From: Bacillota bacterium
Lineage (GTDB): Bacteria; Bacillota; Clostridia; Christensenellales; CAG-138
DNA: 15,689 nucleotides
Reading direction: 5' to 3'
Assembly (NCBI GenBank): GCA_023435855.1
Contig: JAEZLG010000279.1
Location: 1-15,689, forward strand
Shown here: positions 1 through 6,539 of the stretch, piece after piece
Numbering within the stretch: the stretch's first letter is position 1
Layout: every line of letters begins with the position of its first letter
Translations under genes and position numbers: made by a program
Notes under the pieces: model-generated
Seen by the model: the letters and a program-made list of their open reading frames with translations, nothing else
Told to the model about the DNA's origin: nothing
Databases searched by the model: none

Positions 1-3000
1 ACATCCCTGGCGTTGGAAGCCAATTTATCGCGAACGCAGAACAAAGTGGAGCCGATACCTCCGGATCAGCAATGGTTGGCGGAGCTTTCGTCTTCTACTT
101 GGGGTATTCATAATAGAGCAAAAGAGTTCTTAACGGAGTTAAACCATAAGTTCCGAAATGATAAGCATGTTATAGAGTTGTTACATAGCATATGCCTTGA
201 GGATTTCTGGTTTTATCATGTGCTTCCCGATTCGGAACGCGTGCTTTCGGTGCTGATGGATATCTTCGAGGGACTGATAGCCACCGTAAAAAAGGAAACC
301 GACAGGGAGCTTCTCGTTACCACACTAATACAATTTATGGATCGCCTATCCACCAAAGAGGGCTTTTCAAAACCCACCATTACACGTTGCTTTTCTATCA
401 TAGAGACGGATATTCAACAGCACGAAGAGATTTATATAAGAATTTCAGGCTATTTTAAGGCTTGTTTTGACAGGCTTGCGCAGCATGAGGAATTTCTGCC
501 GTCTATATTAAAGCTCACATCCTATATTCTTGAGCGCTGTTATACCTATTGGGAGGAAGCGTCGAAAGCTGAAGCATGGTTTGAATCGAAGCGGCACCTG
601 TTTACCGTTATGGATTCAAAACAGCTTCAGCAAATCGGTACCCCGTTCTTTCAACATTTGCGCACCGAGCTCAAACGCGCAACTACTTGGGAAGATCTCG
701 GCCGTTTGTTGTTCTTCAAGGATATTGCAAACCACTTTAGGAGCTTTACGAAGCAAATCGTATCGCATCTTGAAACCATACACTACCTCTATTACCTTTT
801 GCATCTCCCGGGGATGTATAGCCTTTACGACCATCTGCTGTACGATATGAACCGGAATCTGCGCAACGTTTTTACGGAGTTGGAAGCGGAGTCAACGCCC
901 GCGTTTCTCGATGCCATTTTTGAAGAGCTTGAAGAACTGAAAGCAGATCATGCAAGAACCGTGCTCGATTGCATAGCAACACTCGGAAAAGAAGTGCTTG
1001 ATTCAAAAAATAAAGCAGCGATATCGCATTTTATCAAACGTGTGCTCAGGTTTAGTTTCAACTATCCGGGTCATATAGGTATCAACAGCGACTGGCAGGT
1101 AATGGTAAACCCCAACCATGTCAAGAATATCAGGGTGTTTTTGGAGATCATCGGAAAAGACCCGTTTGCCATGCGGGAGCTTATCAACACATTGATTGTT
1201 GAGTTAAAGCTTGGCGGGATTTACATTTCGGATACGGATCTTTTCCAACGCGATGTTACGAAGCTTCTCAATTCGGACATTGCCCCCGTTTATCGGGAAA
1301 TTAAACAGCTTACCCGAATTTTCCCCGTATTTTTCCGCGATATAGGAGCCGAGGGAAAGTTAAGAAAAGTAACGACCGCCATCGACGGCCTTTCCATGAG
1401 GAAGGATCGACTTATCCACTTTTTGCGCGTGCAAATACACGTCGAGAGCAACAACACCAATGTTTTGCTTACAAGAAGAATCATCCAATATTGGTACGAC
1501 GGCGATAAACAGCCGCTTCGTGAGATTTTGCCCGAATATCTTTACGAAACGCTTGAAGAAGACCATGCATGGTATGAAAGCGCGCATGCTGCGTTAATGA
1601 GCTTATGCGAAAAATACCCCTTAGAGGATTTGCTGAAGCTGAATATTGAAGAATTGGAAAAATTGGAAAGATCCGATGACGAAGGCACAAATGTGCATTG
1701 GAATAAGGTCATCGATATTCTCGAGATCTACAACCTGCTTCTTGAGAAATACTCCTTTGAAACGGAGAACGTCGTCGCGCTTGTGGAAAAGGCTCGTTTT
1801 TTCAGTAAAAGCGATTTAGAACAGCTTTCATCCGATTTGCAAAATGCACGTAACGCGCAAGCGATTGCAGCTTTATACAAGCTGATGAACCATCTCAAAT
1901 CCGTTATTTTGAATCCGGAAAAAACGGAAGCGTTTGAGAATATTCAGCTAAAGCGCCACATTGCGGCAGGAATACCCTCAACCTATGGACAGTATGTAGA
2001 GCCGAAATTTGAAGCGCTTGGTTTGATGTACCGCTTGGAGCGCGTAGTTTCCCAACTTATGGAGGGTGTAATTAACTCCATTACGCATGAATACATTACG
2101 GCAAAAACCCTGCGTCAGATTTATGATTTGTTAATGTTGTTCAAAGAAGGGCTTGCTCTTGACGGAATTTACGATCAAAGCCTGGATTCACATCTGGAAA
2201 TGTTTAAGTACAGCTTGACATCGCCTAGCTTTTCATTGAGCCAGTACATCAACATTTTCCAATTCATCGGGCAGGATGTCAGCCAAATCATCAAAGGCTA
2301 TTTTCTCAACATCTATGAAAGGCCTCTTGAGGTCATCGTCCCGCAAGTCCTAGCAGAACAGAATGTACCAAATGAGCAATGCACAAAGGAAAGAGTGCAG
2401 ATGGAGAAGGAGAATTTCTTCCGCGACATACTTTCCTCCGCTTTCTTGGTACAAGAACTCGATTTGTTTGTCACCAACATCATCGGCACACTCCGTAACT
2501 TAGTGGACAACTATTCCAACAGCTTTATCGAAAACATGCTGACCTACGATCCCGATCTTACCTTCAGCTTGCTTTCGCAGGATACGAGCGAATTGGATAA
2601 CCCGATATTTCTCGGAGCGAAGGCATTTTTCCTTAAAAAACTTGCCGCTTACGGGTTCCCGGTGCCACCGGGGTTTGTAATCACAACGGAGGCATTTCGG
2701 CATATTGAACCGCTCTACGCCAACCACCATATGCAGCGGGATTTTGTAAAAGATATCGAGCATTCGATTGCCGTCATAGAGCACCAAACAGGCAAAAAAT
2801 TCGGCGACCCGTCTAACCCGTTGTTTTTCTCGGTACGCTCAGGATCTTTTATATCTTTGCCCGGTGCTATGAAAACCTTCCTCAACGTGGGCATGAACGA
2901 TGCTATCACGAAGGCTTGGGCTTCTCGCGAACCATACGGTTGGACCGCATGGGACTGCTACAGGCGTTTTTTACAAAGTTGGGGCATGGCATTTGGTGTT

Positions 3001-4065
3001 AACCGCGATATTTTCGACAAAATTATGGTCGATCACAAGAAGCGTATCGGCGTAGAATTAAAAATACATTTTACCAAGGATCAGATGCGGGAAATCGCAT
3101 TGGATTATAAAAAAGCGGTTTTAGACCATGGCGTTCATATTGAAACCAAGCCCATAGAGCAGATGAAGGTTGCGATACGGTGTGTGCTCGATTCATGGAC
3201 ATCACAGGGCTCCACAACGTTCAGAGACTATATGCAAATCGCCAATGAATGGGGAACTGCGGTATTGGTGCAAAAAATGGTTTTAGGGAACCTGTCCGCG
3301 AACTCGGGCACGGGCGTTGTTTTTACCAGCAGCCCCCTTAAGGATTATTCGAGTATCAATTTATACGGCGATTTTGCTGTGTGTGGCCAGGGAGAGGATG
3401 TTGTTTCCGGGCTTGTGAGTACGCTTCCGATATCGGAAGCACAGCGTAAAAAGCAATACAACGGAGAAGTATCTCTTGAATCTGCATTTCCAAAGGTGTA
3501 TCAAACACTGTATCAGTACGCAAGGCAGCTCATTGAACAGCACGGTTTTGTGCATCAGGAAATAGAATTTACTTTTGAGGCAGACGACCCGGAACGCCTA
3601 TATATCCTGCAGACACGCAACCAGAAGGTGAACAGCAAGAAGAGTACCCGTCAGTTTGCATCTTCAAAAGACGAAATGAAGATTATTGGCCATGGGATTG
3701 GTGTAAGCGGCGGTGCACTTACAGGTTTTGCCGCGTTTGATATGGAGGATATGAGACGGATTAAACAGGAGCATCCGGATTCTAAGCTCATCCTTATTCG
3801 TCCGGATACCGTTCCGGATGATATCCCCATGCTTTTTGTTTGCGACGGGCTTATTACCGCAAAAGGCGGAAGCACTTCGCATGCAGCGGTAACCGCCATT
3901 GGATTAGGCAAGGTGTGTATTGTAAAGTGCAACGGGCTTGCGGTGAAAGAATCCGAAAAGATGTGCACGTTAAACGGTCACATAATACGATCCGGCGATG
4001 CAATATCCATGGATGGAGAACATGGCAGCATCTATGAAGGCTGCTATGATATCATAGAAAAATAA
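1..4065 (+). CDS. Large PPDK-like ATP-grasp/phosphohistidine protein with long N-terminal helical region (5' partial)
   Basis: The frame is open from base 1, so the true start probably lies outside the window. Residues here are numbered from the TTG at 13. Residues 1 to about 860 are charged, apparently helical, and contain no domain I recognise. From about 868 there is a PPDK-type nucleotide-binding domain: GAKAFFLKKL, SVRSGSFISLPGAMKT near 938, SGTGVVFT, QGEDVVSG, and YILQTR near 1196. A phosphohistidine swivel domain follows, with GGSTSHAA and the expected phospho-accepting His1290 (codon 3880-3882). The protein stops soon after, so the C-terminal PEP/pyruvate TIM barrel of PPDK is absent. 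By family knowledge it should use ATP to phosphorylate its histidine and pass the phosphate to some acceptor. The acceptor is unknown, and the N-terminal region may supply it, as in other modular dikinases such as glucan water dikinase. The GAPDH-like gene follows after 19 bp and is probably co-transcribed. Domain calls are firm; pathway is not. Confidence 0.88.
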   Translation, partial: TSLALEANLSRTQNKVEPIPPDQQWLAELSSSTWGIHNRAKEFLTELNHKFRNDKHVIELLHSICLEDFWFYHVLPDSERVLSVLMDIFEGLIATVKKETDRELLVTTLIQFMDRLSTKEGFSKPTITRCFSIIETDIQQHEEIYIRISGYFKACFDRLAQHEEFLPSILKLTSYILERCYTYWEEASKAEAWFESKRHLFTVMDSKQLQQIGTPFFQHLRTELKRATTWEDLGRLLFFKDIANHFRSFTKQIVSHLETIHYLYYLLHLPGMYSLYDHLLYDMNRNLRNVFTELEAESTPAFLDAIFEELEELKADHARTVLDCIATLGKEVLDSKNKAAISHFIKRVLRFSFNYPGHIGINSDWQVMVNPNHVKNIRVFLEIIGKDPFAMRELINTLIVELKLGGIYISDTDLFQRDVTKLLNSDIAPVYREIKQLTRIFPVFFRDIGAEGKLRKVTTAIDGLSMRKDRLIHFLRVQIHVESNNTNVLLTRRIIQYWYDGDKQPLREILPEYLYETLEEDHAWYESAHAALMSLCEKYPLEDLLKLNIEELEKLERSDDEGTNVHWNKVIDILEIYNLLLEKYSFETENVVALVEKARFFSKSDLEQLSSDLQNARNAQAIAALYKLMNHLKSVILNPEKTEAFENIQLKRHIAAGIPSTYGQYVEPKFEALGLMYRLERVVSQLMEGVINSITHEYITAKTLRQIYDLLMLFKEGLALDGIYDQSLDSHLEMFKYSLTSPSFSLSQYINIFQFIGQDVSQIIKGYFLNIYERPLEVIVPQVLAEQNVPNEQCTKERVQMEKENFFRDILSSAFLVQELDLFVTNIIGTLRNLVDNYSNSFIENMLTYDPDLTFSLLSQDTSELDNPIFLGAKAFFLKKLAAYGFPVPPGFVITTEAFRHIEPLYANHHMQRDFVKDIEHSIAVIEHQTGKKFGDPSNPLFFSVRSGSFISLPGAMKTFLNVGMNDAITKAWASREPYGWTAWDCYRRFLQSWGMAFGVNRDIFDKIMVDHKKRIGVELKIHFTKDQMREIALDYKKAVLDHGVHIETKPIEQMKVAIRCVLDSWTSQGSTTFRDYMQIANEWGTAVLVQKMVLGNLSANSGTGVVFTSSPLKDYSSINLYGDFAVCGQGEDVVSGLVSTLPISEAQRKKQYNGEVSLESAFPKVYQTLYQYARQLIEQHGFVHQEIEFTFEADDPERLYILQTRNQKVNSKKSTRQFASSKDEMKIIGHGIGVSGGALTGFAAFDMEDMRRIKQEHPDSKLILIRPDTVPDDIPMLFVCDGLITAKGGSTSHAAVTAIGLGKVCIVKCNGLAVKESEKMCTLNGHIIRSGDAISMDGEHGSIYEGCYDIIEK

Positions 4066-4084
4066 GGAGCAGGAGGCTTTTGCT

Positions 4085-5338
4085 TTGGATATCAAATTAA
4101 AGGGAAAAGGGACATTAGGTATCAACGGTATAGGAAGGATCGGAAAACTTACGCTATGGAACAACCTGCAACAGAAATACTATGACGGTATTGTTCTCAA
4201 TGCGGGCCGTGAAGTCGGTAAAACGCTTGAAGATGCGATTGCGTACCTTACGACGGATTCCACTTACGGTACTTTGGATAAGTTCTTGTTCGGCTACACC
4301 GGTAAAACATGCGAGGCAACAATCATCAATCGGGCGGAAGGCATGTTTGAGCTATGCGGCATGCCGATTAAGCTTTTAACAACCGCAAGAAACCCCCGGG
4401 ATATCGATTGGGCAAAGGAAGAAGTAAGGCTCGTGATCGACTGCACGGGAAAGTTTTTAGACCCCGTTCTTCCTGCGGACCATCCTAAGGGCAGCCTTCG
4501 CGGACATTTGGAGGCAGGTGCCGAAAAGGTAATTATCAGCGCTCCGTTTAAGCTTAAGGATGTAACCCATGCGCTGCCGGAGGATTGCGCCACATTTGTG
4601 TATGGTGTAAACCATTCCAACTATAATCCTCTAAAGCACAACCTTATTTCGGCGGCAAGCTGCACGACTACGGGCTTGGCGCACATGGTAAAACCGCTTA
4701 TAGATACAAAAGAAACAACCGATATCATAACTGCGTCCATGACTACGGTGCATGCTGCAACGAACAACCAAAGCATCCTGGACTTGCCTCCCAAAGCGGG
4801 AAGCAAGGATTTGCGGCGCAATCGCTCGGTATTTAACAACCTCATACTTACTTCAACGGGAGCCGCTAATGCGCTTGAGGAGATTATCCCGGAAATTAAA
4901 ATGGTCGGCTTTATGGCGGATTCTATACGTGTACCGACCTGCACGGTTTCGCTGATATCGCTCAATCTTACGTTCCATACGATTTACGACGAGATCGGTA
5001 ACCCCATTTTGACAAGGGAGTTCATCAACGATATTTATAAAAAGGCCGCCACCGGTGCGCAAAAGGATTTGCTTGTGTTCAGCGAGCAGCAAAACGTATC
5101 CTCCGACTTTATAGGCAGCCGTGCCGCCGTGGTAATTGAGGGGCTTGAGAATCATACCAGAACCGGTTTTTTAAAGCTCGGTACAGATATGCTTCGCAGG
5201 CACTCACTGCCTGCTAATGCGGATATGAACATACCTGTTACGCATGCCAAAATATTCGGCTGGTATGACAATGAATTTGGCTGTTATGTCAACTGCATGG
5301 GAAAGCTTGCTAAGTATATTACCAAGAATCTGCATTAA
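4085..5338 (+). CDS. gap: Divergent glyceraldehyde-3-phosphate dehydrogenase
   Basis: The TTG start at 4085 has an AGGAGG site at 4071-4076, 8 nt upstream, and no better start is visible. The Rossmann motif GINGIGRIG spans residues 12-20. The catalytic cysteine is Cys193 in SAASCTTTG, and the catalytic histidine is His223 in TTVHAATNNQ. STGAANALEEIIPE and the C-terminal WYDNEFGCYVN are also typical of GAPDH. At 417 aa it is about 80 residues longer than the usual 330-340, and the Cys-His spacing is 30 rather than the 27 of E. coli GapA. After the second strand it reads IVLNAGREVG where classical NAD-dependent enzymes have NDL, so the aspartate that favours NAD over NADP appears to be missing. 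Expected reaction: oxidative phosphorylation of glyceraldehyde-3-phosphate in the cytoplasm. It may be a second, specialised GAPDH, because it sits next to a dikinase-like gene and not in a pgk-tpiA cluster. Cofactor preference is inference only. Confidence 0.9.
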   Translation: MDIKLKGKGTLGINGIGRIGKLTLWNNLQQKYYDGIVLNAGREVGKTLEDAIAYLTTDSTYGTLDKFLFGYTGKTCEATIINRAEGMFELCGMPIKLLTTARNPRDIDWAKEEVRLVIDCTGKFLDPVLPADHPKGSLRGHLEAGAEKVIISAPFKLKDVTHALPEDCATFVYGVNHSNYNPLKHNLISAASCTTTGLAHMVKPLIDTKETTDIITASMTTVHAATNNQSILDLPPKAGSKDLRRNRSVFNNLILTSTGAANALEEIIPEIKMVGFMADSIRVPTCTVSLISLNLTFHTIYDEIGNPILTREFINDIYKKAATGAQKDLLVFSEQQNVSSDFIGSRAAVVIEGLENHTRTGFLKLGTDMLRRHSLPANADMNIPVTHAKIFGWYDNEFGCYVNCMGKLAKYITKNLH

Positions 5339-5365
5339 GCTTTTTTCCATATTTTACTTGAAGCA

Positions 5366-5405
5366 ACAACTTGAGAGCATCCGAAAACGGATGCTCTCAA
5401 GTTGT
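5366..5405. terminator. Perfect 18-bp hairpin between convergent genes
   Basis: Bases 5366-5383 and 5388-5405 are perfect reverse complements around an AAAA loop. The hairpin begins 28 bp after the GAPDH stop and ends just before the stop codon of the minus-strand microprotein gene (5407). A bidirectional terminator fits this position. Neither side has a convincing U tract (TCTCAT on plus; TTGCTTC on minus), so it could instead act as a 3' stabilising structure. Confidence 0.6.
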
Positions 5406-5406
5406 C

Positions 5407-5547
5407 TCATAAATCTTCAAAATCAACCGCGGGCATGTCATTTTCAATATTATCCCGTCCTAGATCGGTGTCGATTACAGGGTACGCATCGGAAATGGGC
5501 CTATCAAGAGTATCGTCTACGAGAAAGTGCTTTTTCCTGGGTCTCAC
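5407..5547 (-). CDS. Candidate acidic microprotein (46 aa), unknown function
   Basis: Reading the minus strand, a GTG at 5547 is preceded by GAGGTGA with a 5-nt spacer, and the frame runs 46 codons to TGA at 5409-5407. The product begins MRPRKKHFLVDD and ends MPAVDFEDL. It has a short basic N-terminus followed by an aspartate-rich body with 10 Asp in total, and it has no cysteine, tryptophan, signal peptide or membrane segment. Residues are varied rather than low complexity, which suits a real short protein. The gene converges on the GAPDH gene and ends 1 bp before a perfect 18-bp hairpin. I do not recognise the family. Support is the ribosome binding site, composition and hairpin; a conserved-homologue search would decide. 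Confidence 0.55.
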   Translation of the reverse strand: MRPRKKHFLVDDTLDRPISDAYPVIDTDLGRDNIENDMPAVDFEDL

Positions 5548-5620
5548 ATGAATCACCTCAGGCTTAGATTGCCCAAAACGAAAGGTGAATAGACGCTTTT
5601 CTTTACGGAAATGCGTAGAA

Positions 5621-5645
5621 TTTTAGGTAAAGCGTTAGCCTAAAA
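5621..5645. repeat. Imperfect inverted repeat
   Basis: TTTTAGG (5621-5627) pairs with CCTAAAA (5639-5645). The inner TAA/TTA pairs extend the stem past one bulged G. A short GTATC-T7-GATAC hairpin (5648-5664) lies beside it. The pair sits in the leader of the 5407-5547 gene and downstream of the 5669-5693 terminator. It may be a back-up terminator or a leader structure; no function is shown. Confidence 0.35.
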
Positions 5646-5664
5646 AAGTATCTTTTTTTGATAC

Positions 5665-5693
5665 AAAAACGGCTCTGCCGTGGACAGAGCCGT
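5665..5693 (-). terminator. Rho-independent terminator for the arginine-rich microprotein gene
   Basis: Bases 5669-5677 (ACGGCTCTG) pair perfectly with 5685-5693 (CAGAGCCGT) around a 7-nt loop. On the minus strand the stem is followed directly by a run of Ts (complement of 5665-5669). It lies 28 bp beyond the stop codon of the minus-strand gene at 5721-5849. The orientation of the T run supports transcription of that gene on the minus strand. Confidence 0.7.
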
Positions 5694-5720
5694 AAATGAT
5701 GCTGTGGTCTCCTCGATGGT

Positions 5721-5849
5721 TTAATAACGGGGACGTCCCGGCCGCCGTGGAGGGGTGGATGGACGACCATGACGTCTCATTCGCCTATGTGGACGCCGTC
5801 GCGGACAAAGCCATGGGAAAAAGTAACATAGAAAGTCATTTCTCGGCAT
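5721..5849 (-). CDS. Candidate arginine-rich microprotein (42 aa), unknown function
   Basis: On the minus strand, ATG at 5849 is preceded by AAAAGGAGGTG with 7 nt between GGAGG and ATG, one of the best ribosome binding sites in the window. The 42-codon frame ends in TAA at 5723-5721, followed by a rho-independent terminator. The product starts MPRNDFLCYFFPWLCP, a short hydrophobic aromatic segment with two cysteines, and continues as an Arg/Pro/His-rich tail ending RPGRPRY. Thirteen of 42 residues are Arg. GC is about 67% over 5727-5816, well above the surroundings. I know no family for it. A membrane-touching cationic peptide, a nucleic-acid-binding protein or a spore component are all possible. 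A competing plus-strand frame (5696-5851) covers the same bases but has no ribosome binding site. Confidence 0.55.
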   Translation of the reverse strand: MPRNDFLCYFFPWLCPRRRPHRRMRRHGRPSTPPRRPGRPRY

Positions 5850-5957
5850 AAATACACCTCCTTTTATTGCATTCTATGCAAACGAACTATAAAGTGGGAA
5901 AGAAAAACCTATAAATTCCAATTGCGTATTTTATAACAACCCCGGGACAATCCCCCA

Positions 5958-5989
5958 TTGACACCGCAAACATTCGGATGTAATGTCAA
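5958..5989 (+). promoter_or_regulatory. Putative promoter with flanking TTGACA/TGTCAA inverted repeat, upstream of the deformylase
   Basis: TTGACA at 5958-5963 is a perfect -35 box. With a 17-nt spacer the -10 would be TAATGT (5981-5986), a weak match. Transcription would then begin at about 5993, the deformylase ATG itself. TGTCAA at 5984-5989 is the exact inverse of the -35 hexamer, so the two could also form operator half-sites. Confidence 0.4.
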
Positions 5990-5992
5990 ACT

Positions 5993-6487
5993 ATGGTGCA
6001 TAAAATTTTGAAGCTTGGAAATCCCAAGCTCTACAATGTGTGTGATAGTGTCATAAAGGCAGAAGAACGCTTGCTGCCCGGTTGGATTACCGATTTGCAT
6101 GATACGCTTATGGCGTATCGAAAAACATACGGAGCCGGTAGGGCGATTGCTGCTCCGCAAATCGGAATCCCTAAAAGGCTTATTTATATGTATATGGACA
6201 AGCCCTATGTTTTTGTAAACCCTACCATCACTTTCCCTGACAATGAAACATACATTCTTATGGATGACTGTATGTCATTTCCCGGGTTAATGGTGAAAGT
6301 ACAACGCTATAAACGCGCGGATCTATCTTATTTGGATGAGAAATTCAATCCTCAAAACATGCACTTGGAAGGTGATTTTTCTGAGCTTTTGCAGCATGAA
6401 TGCGATCATCTTGACGGAATTTTGGCAACGATGAGAGCCGTCGACAACAAGTCGCTTTTTATGGAGCAAATGAAACGCACTTTTTAA
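5993..6487 (+). CDS. def: Atypical peptide deformylase
   Basis: This 164-aa protein matches peptide deformylase, the cytoplasmic metalloenzyme that removes the N-formyl group from new proteins. Motif 1 is GAGRAIAAPQIG (47-58), carrying the catalytic glutamine (Gln56). Motif 2, usually EGCLS, is DDCMS with metal ligand Cys93. Motif 3 is HECDH (135-139), with both histidine ligands and the general-base Glu136. Metal ligands and catalytic residues are therefore present, but the Glu-Gly before the cysteine has become Asp-Asp. It is not beside fmt, the common partner, so it may be an additional deformylase or a paralogue with altered specificity. An in-frame TAA at 5981-5983 rules out a longer start, and no Shine-Dalgarno sequence precedes ATG 5993. 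The aldehyde dehydrogenase gene follows by 52 bp on the same strand. Confidence 0.85.
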   Translation: MVHKILKLGNPKLYNVCDSVIKAEERLLPGWITDLHDTLMAYRKTYGAGRAIAAPQIGIPKRLIYMYMDKPYVFVNPTITFPDNETYILMDDCMSFPGLMVKVQRYKRADLSYLDEKFNPQNMHLEGDFSELLQHECDHLDGILATMRAVDNKSLFMEQMKRTF

Positions 6488-6539
6488 AACTAAGCCGGTA
6501 TGGTATGCCTTGAAGAAAAAAGCGGGGAAGGATTCGGAT

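Noticed and set aside
5244..5567. Open plus-strand frame of 107 codons overlapping the GAPDH 3' end and the following hairpin
   Set aside because: It starts inside the GAPDH gene in another frame, runs through the 18-bp hairpin, has no ribosome binding site and shows no domain.
6510..6539. TTG start for the aldehyde dehydrogenase
   Set aside because: It adds a short Lys-rich stretch not typical of the family, and the purine-rich site GGGGAAGG is placed for ATG 6540.
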